Assembly: GCA_905250025.1 (NCBI GenBank)
Contig: CAJNOJ010000320.1
Coordinates: 20,374 to 84,373 of the forward strand
Length of the DNA stretch: 64,000 bases
Reading direction: 5' to 3'
Source: Adineta ricciae
Taxonomy: Eukaryota; Rotifera; Eurotatoria; Adinetida; Adinetidae
Shown here: piece after piece, positions 1-11,638 of the stretch
Numbering within the stretch: position 1 is the stretch's first letter
Layout: every line of letters begins with the position of its first letter
Notes under the pieces: model-generated
What the model was told of the DNA's origin: nothing
Databases searched by the model: none
What the model saw: only the letters and a program-made list of their open reading frames with translations
Program-made: the position numbers and the translations under genes

Positions 1-4
1 TTAG

Positions 5-211
5 GTTGAAAGTGATGCGTTATTGTCCTGCCGAGATTTAATCGTTCGTCTGTCACCATCATATAAAGTTGTTCGATTGGAATTAGCAGATCTTGCTTTT
101 ATCTCCCGTGCTTATAATCCTTCCAGTTCATTGAAACCATTGATTACTATACCTGGTCGACCAACCTACGCCGATGTTGTTTGTGGTCGTGTTGCCTCTG
201 CTGCCCAATAA
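5..211 (+). CDS. 3' terminal exon of an unrecognised protein
   Basis: An open frame enters from the left edge, apparently behind a splice acceptor (TTAG at 1-4), and ends at TAA 209-211. It encodes about 68 residues ending in a hydrophobic/Pro-rich tail (PLITIPGRPTYADVV). Codon use looks like real coding sequence and the stop is followed by a GT microsatellite, as in a 3' UTR. I do not recognise the family; the rest of the gene lies outside the window. Confidence 0.4.
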   Translation, partial: VESDALLSCRDLIVRLSPSYKVVRLELADLAFISRAYNPSSSLKPLITIPGRPTYADVVCGRVASAAQ

Positions 212-2105
212 GTGTGTGTGTGTGTGTGTCCTTTTTATTTTCTTTTCAAACAGTTTCATGTGAGCATTGAGAACAAACAGGAAATCAATGTGGATGGTTA
301 AGTCAAAAAGAAACAAACACAAATCAACATTTTATCTTTCTCTCTCTCTTCTTCTTCTTCTTCGTATTTTTTTGCTTAACCCACACTTGACGTCGTATGT
401 CTGATATTATCATGTATGTATACATATATAAAAATCTATTCTCCATCTAATTTTTGATCTCTTATCGCGTTTTCTCCATCACCGTTGCTGAGAGAGAATC
501 AAACATCTTTGTAAATTGAGCAGAATATAAAAGAGAATGCATTCCATCTTGTCTCGATCAGCAAGTAAGTGACACAATCTTGTCTGTCCTTTCGAAAAAC
601 AAAATTTTCATGGAGAATGGATTTAATTCATTTATCTCTATTTTGTCTTCTATGTCCACATCACAGTCTAAGAAATCTTTATTTTTCTCTTTCTCGTTTT
701 TCCTCTATGTATAAAATCAATTCAATGTATTTATTATCCTCTGTATTTTCTTTGTGCTTCTATTCTGTAAATAGAGAAGATCTCATTATATTCTTACGTT
801 CATTTTTCTTTACTTTTTATTTTATTGTAATATTTATCACTAGAATCCTTGTTTCTTTCTCCATCCTCTCCGCCTTTTCTCTCTCTCTCTCTCTCTCCTT
901 AGAATTTCTATCCCGTACAGAGACAAAGAAGAAACGAAAAAGAACTATAAATAAATCGATATGTAGATACACAAAAATAGACGCATTCTTGTGCTCATAT
1001 GCAAAACTTCAATCGAGGTGAAATCATCGAAATGATAAGACAATAGAAAGTCATTGATTGCGATGATATAAATCGATGAAAAAAATCAAGGTTAACTTGG
1101 TGATTTATTTCGGGTATGATGCAAAGAAAGAGAGAGAGAAAAAACTAAGTGAACGACGAGTGCGTACATAAAAACAAGAAAAAAGTCAATAGAATTGTAC
1201 TAACATATACAAAATTTGAAATCGATACGATTTATCATTGAAATAACACATGTCAAGTTTCTCGTATTCTTGCTTTGTAATCTAATATTGTGTTCATGGA
1301 CAAATATCATATGAGCATTTGATAGATTGTATACAGAATATCTAAATAATATGACTGTATATGTGAATAATATATTAATTACATATTTTCCAAAGAAAAA
1401 AAGGTGACGTTAATAAAAAAAAAAAGTTTTTGTAGACTCGATTCTTTATATCTACGTTTCTTCCTCGCTAAAAATCATATTTTTCTGCTCGTTGGTTGAT
1501 CGAGTTTGACATTTTCTTTGATTCATGGTAAACATATATTGATGATGGTTTATCTTCGTATGAAGTGAATACGTTTTTTCGAATAATTTATCAGATTCAT
1601 TAAAATACTTTCTATTTTGTGACGCCTATTAAGGAAATGATGTGAAAAAATGAAATATAAGCCAAGAAGGAGAATAACAACTTTCTCACGCCACCGATTT
1701 GACATAATGTTCAAGAATACTTGAAATAGTTAGAAAGGAAAAAACACGTATGACGTCAATGGATTTGTTTCGCTTTGAAGAAGCTCTTTTCAAATTATTC
1801 TCGACAAGAATAGAAACCGACATCGATAATAACATGTTTTATCGCGAAATAAACATAAATACGTGGATAGCCTTGAAGAATAAAGAGAAACACAAGTATT
1901 CTATTACAGAACTTTCCAGCTGATAAGAAATTAGAGAGGGTAGTTGGCCTATAAGGTCAATAACCACATCGTTTTTATCTCTTTTACAATCAGCTGTGTA
2001 TATTTGTCTTTCTTACCTAGACGAATTTCTCTTTTTATTTATTATCAAGGACATATGTATCGAAACCAAGTGACATCTTTTGTTTTTCGTGATTGACCAC
2101 TAACC
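212..2105. other. Gene-free stretch with microsatellites
   Basis: No supported gene. It contains a (GT)n run at 212-229, CT/CTT runs near 335-363 and a (CT)n run near 880-898. The 150-aa frame at 569-1021 is Ser/Phe/Leu-rich low-complexity translation of pyrimidine-rich DNA and is not counted as a gene. Part is probably 3' UTR of the preceding gene and promoter of the next. Confidence 0.5.
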
Positions 2106-2636
2106 ATGCAATCTGTTCGTTCTCATTTTCTTGAAAATAAACTTGAAAAAATGTTCTCTAGTTTGTCTTCTTGTCGACCGAGTATTTTGTTAGCATCTGT
2201 TCTACGTTCACCAACAACTCGTTCGATAAGTAAAAGATCCGATGAAGATGCCGAATCTCAACAGCGTTTGTCCGTAACGAAAAAAATGCGCTTGTTAGGA
2301 TTACAAAGTAATCAAGCACGGAAAGCATTGTCGATTTACGATGATTATGTACATCGTCAGAAGAAACTACCGGATTTACGTATGTTCGCTGTGGCAATTA
2401 ACTGTGCGATGATTGCGGAAGATTTAGCGAAAGGTTGTGAAATTCATCAATTTATCGAAAAGGACTTTCCACATTTAAAAGATAATTTGATGCTGAAACA
2501 ACAGCTACGTTATTTTTATATAAAATGTAACGATCAACAATCAGCTGATAAACTTTTTCAACAAACATCAACGAAACCGCAAGAAAGTCAAAACACGATA
2601 TCGCAGGATTTGGGTGTGACTAATAAAAAACAATGA
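2106..2636 (+). CDS. Small PPR-like protein, possibly mitochondrial
   Basis: Single-exon 176-aa frame. From Met16 the N-terminus is rich in Ser/Arg/Leu and free of acidic residues until about residue 45, which fits a mitochondrial targeting peptide. Residues ~60-155 are helical and read like two or three pentatricopeptide-type helix pairs: the stretch around INCAMIAEDLAKGCEIHQFI resembles the plant-type PPR pattern, followed by a second unit ending in CNDQQSADKLF. PPR proteins bind organellar RNA. Short intronless PPR-like genes would be unusual for an animal and could reflect transfer, but family assignment rests on pattern alone. An alternative is another alpha-solenoid (TPR-like) protein. 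Two in-frame ATGs (2106, 2151) could serve as start. Confidence 0.5.
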   Translation: MQSVRSHFLENKLEKMFSSLSSCRPSILLASVLRSPTTRSISKRSDEDAESQQRLSVTKKMRLLGLQSNQARKALSIYDDYVHRQKKLPDLRMFAVAINCAMIAEDLAKGCEIHQFIEKDFPHLKDNLMLKQQLRYFYIKCNDQQSADKLFQQTSTKPQESQNTISQDLGVTNKKQ

Positions 2637-3309
2637 AAAAGCGTATCTAAGTCTTGTCAAATAAATATCTAATGCGTGCTATTTCTGTTGTATTGTATGA
2701 GCAAAGATTTATGTTTCTATAGAATTGTGAATCATCGGTTCGTAAGGTAAAAGAGTGTTGTATGTCGCATTCTCCTTATCTCGGGCAAAAAGTACTTTTG
2801 CATGCAAAATATTTTTCAACCAATCATCAAAATACAGCCAGTAACGCTTTTTTAATGGATATTTCATAAAGAGACAAAATGGGCAATATCAAACCTAAAC
2901 AAATCAATTACTTAAGAAATATGAAAGGAAATGAATGTTAGATAAGTAGTTTAATGCATTCGAGGTATTATGAATATGATGACGCTGTATGCTCGAGATT
3001 TCAGTAAGACATTGATAGTTTTGTCGATCGTATTCAGTTTCCTAGGCCTAATATCAAAATTACGATTGTCAAGTCGTTGGCTTTTATTGGAAATTCTTGA
3101 TGAAATTGAGACTAATCAGGGTGTATGCATAGATGTTTATTCAAAAAGAAAACAATCTTTGTTAAATCCTTTTTGTACACAACTAATAATTCGTAAACAC
3201 AAAAGACGTGACGCAAAATTTAAAAAGCGTTGTTGATTTTGAACATCAAATAACTGTAATGAAACACTTTCGTGATATTAAATCGAATACAAGTCTATGG
3301 TAAAGCGTC
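2637..3309. other. Gene-free stretch
   Basis: Includes an 88-aa frame (2970-3236, +) with no similarity I recognise and no splice or family support; not called. AATAAATA at about 2661 could be the poly(A) signal of the PPR-like gene. Confidence 0.4.
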
Positions 3310-3960
3310 TTATCGTTTTAGCTGTCTGTTTCCCGATGCCGATCTTTCCTTTAAATCTGTAATTGGTTGCAAGTGGAGTGGTTTCCATCTGAAGAACCAA
3401 CTAATTTGATAGTCACTGTGTGTCGAATATTTCGTAATAATCTGTGTCGATGTCTGAAATAGAGGTTGGTAGTTACTGTATAAATGAAAATACTTGGTAC
3501 TTACTAGAATGGCATTTGTTATAGGAATATCGGGCAATGTCATTTTTGAGTTTTCTTTTACATATACTCGGATCTTTTCCAAAGAATAATTCGTTCGAAG
3601 AAAAGAATATAGACCTTTTTTTCACAGTTGTTCTTACATCGCTTCCTTAATCCTACGTAAAAACTCCTTCTCTGTTATTCCTTGTGCAATTGTATTGATT
3701 TTAACTTGCCGACTGTCAGACTCGTATACTTCATCTGTTTCTTTATTGTTTTCTTCCCTCGCTTCCAAAGGAAAGTCTGCATCGTCTCGCCCATACGCAT
3801 TCTTTGGGATGTGTTTCTCGTTAGAACGTTGAGTTTGAGTTTGTTTCGCTTCACTGGTAAATAAGGCATCTTTATGATATTGCCTGAGAAATTGTATCTC
3901 ATGCATAGCTGCTGCAATTGTGGTAATTTTTGTTCCATGTTTGCAGCTGTCTGTTACCTT
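3310..3960 (-). CDS. Tentative spliced gene, function unknown
   Basis: Two minus-strand frames look coding. The downstream one (3310-~3582) contains a clear intron of about 51 bp (donor GTAAGTACC, acceptor CTATTTCAG) whose removal joins LPDIPITNAIL to TSTQIITKYST in frame, and ends in stop at 3310. The upstream one (3634-3906 and beyond) is acidic/Lys-rich and could join through an intron with donor GTAGGATT and acceptor near 3623, giving EKEFLRLYSFLRTNYSLEKI across the junction. The 5' end is not resolved. I do not recognise the family. The exon joins are inference; transcript data would decide. Confidence 0.35.
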
Positions 3961-4103
3961 AATTGTTGTCCATCACATCCGGTTTGATGAACAAATAAAT
4001 TAAATAAACAATTGAAACTAGAAAAGATAAAACACAAGAAGTGGTTTCCTTTGATGTGCCATAAATTTTCATACTCTGAAGTATTTTGTAGACTGTCTCC
4101 ATT

Positions 4104-4249
4104 TCAAGTCGTCCAATGGCCTATGCCACTTGGTGTTGGTGTGTCTGGTGGAATATAAACTAATTCGATTGCAGGTTGAGTTGTATTATTACCAATGACT
4201 TGTTCGACATACCCATTTTTATGCAATATTATAGTTCGTCTGTCGATCA
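4104..4249 (-). pseudogene. Possible OTU-like protease tail fragment
   Basis: After a possible acceptor (CTAAAG) at 4250 a short exon encodes a segment ending PAIELVYIPP, a Pro-rich loop, then GIGHWTT and a stop. The pattern beta-strand, Pro-rich loop, Gly-His-aromatic resembles the catalytic-His end of OTU-type cysteine proteases, which in rotifers are often carried by mobile elements. The rest of a protease domain (Asp/Cys block) was not found nearby. It lies just downstream of the HEXXH gene and might instead be an alternative end of that transcript. Confidence 0.25.
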
Positions 4250-4483
4250 CTTTAGATATGAGGGTAAGAGTGGAAATGTGGGATAAGTTAAGGAATTCTA
4301 TATGATGTAAATAGTTTGTTAAATCGAAGCACAGAAAGTTTTCGAGTACATGTACAATACAAAAATCCAATGGCGAGGTTCGGCACAATATCACCATGAA
4401 TAGATTGATGTAGAAGAAGAGTGTTTTTGAAAACACTAGCAGAGTGAATGATTTCCCATTGGAGACATATATATGTGACTCCT

Positions 4484-5520
4484 TTATGCTTTCCACATAA
4501 TCACTCGATCGCGTTCTTGTCCATTCGCATCTAACAATGGCTGATCATCGTCATTTTCGTCGTCATCATCGATCATTCCATCCGGACCCCATCCGCATGT
4601 AGTTGATGGAGTTTCATTCATTCGTGTTATCCTTGGTGTTGTTCGATCCCTATAACACACAAACAAATGGGGTCTTTCCAAAGAAAAAAAAACTTTTCTC
4701 CTTACTTTGATTGGCGTTTTCTTTTCCGAGGAACTGCTGTCGACGAGAGAACTTGGGTTAATATCATTGGTATTGATTCAATCACAGCCAAGTTGAGTTT
4801 CTTGAAATATAATAAATAATCGGTTGTTATTTCTTGTTTATTTCTTCTTTCTCTAAGAATGACGTGATTGATCTTGAAAACATTCTTTTCTACGCCTGAG
4901 TAATCACCAACCGCGTCGACCACTGAGCCGAAAAAATGTCTTTCGATGGCATCACCAGCTTCTCCAGTCAGTGCATGGGTGGCTGGTGAAGAAAATCGTT
5001 CATCATAATCGCCAGATGGCATCTGACGACCCATTTCCGCAAGACAAGCATGAGCAATTTCATGAAGTAATTTGGCATAGAAGAAAAAAACTAAACGGGA
5101 ATAGATTTCGCTATCATTCTCATTGATATCGATTGATCCATCGATAAGAGATTTGTCCATCGTAATTCTATCGAATGACGAACGATGTCGATGACCAAGA
5201 GTAAATGTCGACCAGTTATCGGCAAATGAATCGATTTTCAAGCGAATATTTTGAAGAACTGTACATTGATGTCGGTAAATTGTGCGAATATGTTTGAGAG
5301 ATTCACTTAGATCAAATAATGGCTCATTGCGAAGAGATTGAACACACGTTTGCGCGAATTTTACCGAAAGATTAGGATTAGCTATCGTGATTTCGATCAT
5401 TCGAAGAGCTTGAATGAAAGATGAAGACTTCAACAGTTGAGTATCAATTCGATGTTGCTGAAAATATCGAAATTGTAAGTCCATATTAGATGCGATTTCT
5501 GAAACAGAAATATCAAACAT
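4484..5520 (-). CDS. HEXXH-motif protein, putative zincin-like
   Basis: Two exons, 5520-4706 and 4649-4484, joined across a 56-bp intron (GTAAGG...TTATAG), giving 326 aa. Residues 153-157 are HEIAH, the HEXXH zinc-binding motif, in a hydrophobic helix (AKLLHEIAHACL). About 30 residues later comes GEAGDAIERHFFG, where a Glu (E187 or E193) could be a third ligand as in gluzincins. A Lys/Arg cluster (RKRKRQSK) sits at the splice junction and a very acidic tail (DDDDENDDD) follows. No signal peptide is visible. The start at 5520 is the first ATG; an additional 5' exon is possible. The exact family is not recognised, so protease activity is inference from the motif. Confidence 0.65.
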
Positions 5521-6775
5521 TGAACGAGGAAGATACTTTCTCCGATGATGAAGAACAATTTTTTTGTAATTCTCGGTGTCAACAATACGAGATTGATGAG
5601 AAACTGAAAATGTTGTTCATTAACAAAGAATATGTTCTGTTTGTATTTGTCAAAGAGGCATTGTCTACAATGTAGACTCTACATATCTAATCAATTCTGT
5701 GACGTGATAGGCAGTTAAAATGAGTTGAGTGAACTCAGATCTCGATAGATGTCTCCCTCAGTGAATACTGATTTTACCCTGATATATCGTTAAACGAAAT
5801 TTTTCACCATATACACTTCTTCTATCAATATTGTCCAAATCAAATAAACAAGTAGAATAAGTTGACATTTTTTAGATTGGAAAAGCCCAGAACTCATGTT
5901 TATAAACGATACAAAACAATTTCAACGCAACTACTAAAATATCATCATTTTCTATATAGTAAAAACCCATATTGCGATTAATTCGATTGAAAAGTTATGA
6001 AAATTTTCCACTAATCTTTCCTTGAGATGTTATATTCGCGATACTGGTTATCCATATCTCAACCTGCTGGAATGGAAGCTAATAATGTAAAGAGATGATC
6101 GAAGATTATCATAATGTCACTGTTTGTCAGGCTCGTTGGCAATGGAATATGTGCAATATGCAATCATTGTTTGTCATTGGATCAATGATTACAAGCGACC
6201 GTGTTTGAAGTGTATCAATAAAATAGTTATGCATCTTTTTCTTGTCAAGTTATCTATTCATAGTGTTAACATCAAAGCGATTTCGATAGGTTTTCTGCTG
6301 ATGAAATGAAAATTATTTCGGCCAACAATCGTTGTCAACATTGCGAAGATTTCCATTTAGAGTCGTGTTTTCGATAAATTGTACTTCGTCCTATGTTTTT
6401 CAAATACAATCTCGCAATTGAACTTTTATCACATTTGCACTATATCCCATGGAAGAAATATTATATTTCTTTGCTTATTATTTTCTGACTTTTTCTTTCG
6501 TGTCATTGTTTAATCATGTAGAATTGATGTTTTTTTTCACTCTGTACAAAATATTATCAAAAAAGAGAAAAGAAGCGCAGTACACCTCGACGAGTTGAAT
6601 AGAAGGAAAAAATGTTTAAAATACACACATACACTTATTGAGAGAGAACACACATGAAGAAAAAGAAAGGGTCTCATGACTAGTCATATTTATAGAAAGA
6701 AGGAAAAGAATAAACATAGATGGGACGGACTAAACAGCACCTGTTCGAATAGAGATACAAGATGTCAATAAAGTT
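5521..6775. other. Intergenic stretch, no gene seen
   Basis: About 1.25 kb between two minus-strand genes. The only frames are two 61-aa plus-strand ones (5490-5675, 6124-6309) without family resemblance or splice context. Part must hold the promoter of the HEXXH gene and the 3' UTR of RB1CC1. Confidence 0.5.
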
Positions 6776-9700
6776 TCAGTTCAATGATGAAGATGTTAAT
6801 GATGGTTTCCATGGTTTAACACGAACTCGATAAAATTTTGTACCTAATGGTACATTAAAACGATTATTTGGTTTCTTTGCTTGACAATATTCTTTATCTG
6901 TTACTTGACCAAGTAATGGTGTAGTTGTTGGATTGAAATTATTATTTGCTCCAAACAAAGCTGAGTTGATCATTGATGTATTGATTAATGGTGCAACAGA
7001 TGATGTGCTATTCTCAGTAGATATCGTATCGATAACACTTGTTGTATTAGTTGGTTGTTTCGATTGAATATTAAACAGCTCATAACAGTCTGAATGAATG
7101 AAATGAAGTGTCGGTAAATAAGTGTAGATCATGTAATGTTGATAGGTTGTATCAAAGTAAATGATCACATGATCAGATCGATTAACAGTGAAGAACGAAA
7201 TTGGTGTTGCTTGTGGTGATGAATGTGTTGAAAGACGCGACATAGGTGAGATACTTGGTGGTGAATTGAGAATTGATGATGAAACAGGAAGTGGAGTTTG
7301 TGGTGATAAAGGTGCTGCCATTTGATTTGGTGGCGAAGCAGCAAATGGTGTATATAATTCCACAGCAGTACTTGATTCATTTGGAGATGATTTGAAACAT
7401 GTATCTATTAGAATATTATTCACCGCTGCGCATGTTTTTGGTGACGATGCTGCAGTACCAGCAGCCAACATACTTTGAGCAATAAACGTACTTGGCATCG
7501 ATATTGGTTCACTACGTCGAAGAAATGCTTGCCTTGTCGTCACCATTGTTGTCGTTGTTTCATCAGGTGTAGCATGTTCATCCTCTTTATTGATTACTTG
7601 TTCATCGTCAGTTGTCGATGATGTGATCATTGAATTTGCAACTGACGGCATCATTGGTGGTGGTGTTGACGAGAGTGTATAAAGATTTTGTAAGTTTTTA
7701 ATACATTCTTTTAATTTAACAATTTTCAAACGTTTATCAGCTAATTGTTGTTCTAACTGACCAATTTGTTTCTTTTGTCCACCAGTGGCATTTTGAACAG
7801 CACGTTGGATTGCTAAATTGAATTGTATTTGTTGATCTTTTGTTATCGAACGACGCATAATTGCATCATCGGGATGATCATCGGACGTTGTTTGTGTAGT
7901 TTGATCACAGTAGTCAATCTGATTTGTTTCTGTTGATTGATCTTGATTAGAGAATATAATCATACTGGTTTGTTGATCGAGTTTTGGTTGTTCATCTGTT
8001 TGAATTTCCATAGTTGTTGTCGAAACTTGTTTCTTTTCATGTTCAGTTTTGATTTGATTAACAGTTTCTTGATGTTCACTACGAAGTTTTTCTAATTCGA
8101 ATTCATAATCTGATTGTAATGCTTTGACAATTTGTGATGTTTCGATATCAGAAGTACGTCGAAATTCTTCGAAAACTTTCTCAAGTGCTGCATATTTCGT
8201 CGTTAATTCTTGTTTAACTTGCTCACTTACATCATACTGAATTTTTAATGTTTCATTATCTTGAATAAGATTAGTAACTTCTGTTCGTAATAGTTCGATT
8301 TGTTCTTGATGTGCTTGATTAGATTGTTGAAGACTTGTTATCACTTTTGAGATTGTTTCATGATAGTTCAATATTAACTCATGTTGATTTGTTTTTGTTT
8401 GCTCATATTGCGTTTTCAATTCGAGAAATTCTTGTACAATGGCACGCGTGTATTCACTGTCGGTTTGTTGCGACGCACAAGGACGTGATGGAGGTGAAAC
8501 AGCCATTTCAGTGGATGTATAAACTGTTTCCAAACTGCATTGAATATAATCATCATCTTCTTCATTGTTACTCGTGACATTCGTTGATGATGGGGAAGTT
8601 TCTGAGACTGGTTCTATAGAAGAAAAGCTTTCATTTGTGGAACTGATTGTGCGTGACAAACCTTTTTCCATGGGTGTTTCTTCATTTGTTTGAGGAAGAG
8701 TGTCATTCTGAATGGTTTGAGTCATCATTTGTTCCGATGATGATCCAACATCGGATGATGATTGGGATCGAACAACTGTTGATCGACTACTACTGTTGGT
8801 TGGAGATGGAAGCTGCTTTGTTGTATCACCAGGAATGGCTGCAGATGTTGAAGGAATAAACACTGAAAGGGGTACTGTAGTTGGAGTTTGTTTGTCATCA
8901 ATAAATATATCAGTACAACGAATTAACGAAGCGAGATCGAGGGAAGGATCATTAATCGATAGTTCGCTAAATAATTAAACAAAATCAGTATTAATTCTAT
9001 GATGAAACGAAGATTGTACTTCGATGTTCGTTGTTTTATCTCAGGAAATTTCTCGAATAGTTCATCAAGTTCGGATAGAGTTATTTCTGGTAGATTTGTA
9101 TCCAATAATGACAATGGTTCTTTCTATAAAAGAAATGAAGTTTTCAAAGAAAAAACGCAGAAGATGATCTTACGATAAAGAATGTTGGTGTTATTTTAAG
9201 ACCTGGTAAGAGATTGAAAAGAAAATGTGGTTCTAAAAGAAAATGAAATGATTATAATGACGATTTGGAGAATTTTCACAAGAATGTCTTACCATACTGC
9301 TTAATAAATTGTTCTCTTTTAGAAACTTCTCCACTATGAATACTTTTGGATTCACGATGAATTGTTACGGAAAACTGAAAAAGAAATTCTTTCGACTTTT
9401 ATCAATTCACATTTAAACAACGAACTTGATTAAAAATATTGGAATATTCTTTTCGACGAATACATTCATATAAAAACGAATAATAAAGATGTGGCGCTTG
9501 ATTCAATTGACGTAGAAATCCCATTGTTTTTCTCGTTCGACTTAGTTTATGAATATACAGCGATTGTTTCGCATCATAATCAACCAAATGTCGTTGAAGA
9601 AGCATCATGTTTCTATGAAAAAGAGAGATTAAATCAAATTTGGGAACATCATGTACGAGTATCGTCATACTTAAATCTTCGGTGTAATTGATCGATAATG

Positions 9701-11007
9701 TCCTGTTTGGATCTGCGAATTTTTTTCTCAATTTCAATCAGTTTATTGTGTTTTGTTGCAATTTCATGTAAATTCTTCGAATGAATACCTGATATGTCTC
9801 GGATTAATCCCAATTCTTTTTGATTTGCGACATTTGAACTGAATTTTTGTCGTTGACTAACAAAATACTAGAACCAGCAAACCATATGATCAAAATCGTC
9901 AACAAATTTCTTCTTTTTACCTCCGCGTAATCTTTCTGTTCATGTTGCAATTGTTTCGCGCTAATTAATTCATTTTGTAAAAGTGCATATCGTTCTTCGA
10001 TTCCGACCATATGCTTCAATTCAGGATTGGTGATTTTTTTCGATAAATCCTCGATCTCATCATTCATGGATTTAAACAATTCATCCGTACACTAAATCGT
10101 ATTCATGAAAATATCATTTTCTCAATCAAATTTCCTCTACCTCTTCGATAGTATGTGTACATCCAATGATAACATCATCAATTTTCATGTTAGCTAACTG
10201 AACAACAAAGGAAAAGTTATCGCAATGTGAAAACCTCCTTGGAAATTACTTGAGCAGTGATCCATTGGAATAAAGACATTTCTTCTGTTATTTCATCTTC
10301 ACTCTCAGCTTGTGGAAGAACTGTGGTACTCGTAGTTGCAGATGAACTGATTGATGATGATGAGGTTGAAGTGGAAACAGTTGACTTGTTGTAAATTCCA
10401 GTTGAATTGCCGATCAGAGCGATTAATTTACTTGGAAGTTTCAAATCATGAAGAATTTCAATTGCATTTGGGAGACTAAAAAATTAATTTCGATGAGTTT
10501 ATGTTCAAGATTGAACAAGATATATAAACCTTTGAAACAGTTCTAAATACGATGGTCTCTCGGATAGATAAGCTTGATAAGAACGATCAAACGAATTTCG
10601 ATTAAGTAGAAAACTCCTAAAAATGCACGTATGCGAATAACACAAAGAAAAACAAGGACATGAAAACAAACGAGAGTGTATCCTCGATATTCGCAATCAC
10701 TGCCATCCATCCTTGATATTGTGCTTGTTGTTCACGAATCAATTTTTCGCAGTTCTGAACAATTCTTGTTGCGTATCGATTATAATCCTAAACAATAACT
10801 TTCAAATGCTGAAAATTTCCCGAGCAAGATCATTACTTGTGCGATATTCGTTCGTTGAACAATTGTTTCATAAGTTGGCGGCATATCTAACCATTTCTTA
10901 ACTGTTGGATCATCTACTAATGTCATACTATTCGACGTTAATAATATGGACATTGGTCGTGATTTTTCTAAATGGGATTTATCCAAAAGATAAATGGGAT
11001 TTTCTTC
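6776..11007 (-). CDS. rb1cc1: RB1CC1/FIP200 autophagy scaffold, 5' truncated
   Basis: RB1CC1 (FIP200, ATG11/ATG17-like) scaffolds the ULK1 autophagy-initiation complex in animal cells. About a dozen short exons read from 11007 to a large last exon. The first visible exon starts EENPIYLLDK, matching the linker after the N-terminal ubiquitin-like domain, and continues into the ATG17-like helical region (QYQGWMAVIANIED, then SLFQWITAQ, then LPEITLSELDELF). The last exon (~8860-6776) carries a Ser/Thr-rich linker, a long coiled coil and the C-terminal claw domain: DHVIIYFDTTYQHYMIYTYL, FIHSDC, then DKEYCQAKKPNNRF, VPLGTKFYRVRVKPW. Introns are 53-58 bp with good phases; for example a 53-bp intron joins QRTSN to ELSINDP. 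The ubiquitin-like N-terminus (about 80-100 residues) is missing because the gene runs into the N at 11031. The central coiled coil is much shorter than in vertebrates. Confidence 0.93.
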
Positions 11008-11030
11008 CTAAAAGAATTGTCTTTCAGATT

Positions 11031-11031
11031 N
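11031..11031. other. Single-N assembly join
   Basis: The N interrupts the RB1CC1 gene in an intron upstream of its first visible exon. The 121 bases to its right (11032-11152) are identical to 18904-19024 and differ at the next base (T at 11153 versus C at 19025). This is a contig boundary, not a real adjacent sequence. Confidence 0.85.
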
Positions 11032-11638
11032 GAGAAAAATTCAATGAAAAAGAATTATTATTTGGTTAGACGTACCAGCATGTCGAGCAGCTTTCAAGGC
11101 TTCGTTAGCTAAAATAAACATTTTGATGAGGAAAAGATGGGAACAGAGTGAATAAACCTTTATCACGAGTTAATTCGAAAGTTTGTTGAGCTCAATTAAA
11201 CGTTCATACTAATATTAGCATCGAAACCAAGTCAGGTATCTAATTATTACCTGAAGCTTTGACATCATGAGCTACTTTTGCTAATTTTTCTTTGACTACA
11301 ATATCAAACTTATCAGTTGATATATAAATAACTCTGAAATTACTCAGCAACATCAGCACATTCATCGGCAAGTCTACTTCCAGCTTTATCGTTTACATAT
11401 TCAACATCTCCAGCAACTCTCGGTGAAAGCAGCATCTTTAACCCAGAATGATCTATATGCATGATGAAAATTGAAATGAAAACGCCAATAAATAAAATTG
11501 TACCATTTCAATAACTTTATCTTTCCGATCAGCAGGAGTAGCAGCTTCAACAACTTGTTGAGTTGCTGACTTCTCAGCAAATGTCACCGTGATAAACAGA
11601 GCAATGCAAATAAGTGAAAAGAACTTGTTGAGTGTCAT
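11032..11638 (-). pseudogene. Degenerate LEA gene copy
   Basis: Reads from ATG at 11638 (MTLNKFFSLICIALFITVTFA, a signal peptide almost the same as in the LEA gene at 19889), with a first exon matching that gene. The second exon is shortened and frame-shifted, with stops shortly after VKDAAF. Later exons matching the LEA gene's small exons follow (around 11310-11270, 11200-11160, 11125-11085). Several internal exons of the intact gene are absent. The copy is cut at 11031 by an assembly gap. The final 121 bp are identical to the intact gene while the rest is clearly diverged, so that part may belong to either locus. Confidence 0.7.

Noticed and set aside
569-1021. 150-aa plus-strand open frame
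   Set aside because: Low-complexity Ser/Leu/Phe translation of pyrimidine-rich microsatellite-like DNA; no domain, no splice context.
2970-3236. 88-aa plus-strand frame
   Set aside because: No family resemblance, no conserved composition, isolated in non-coding DNA.
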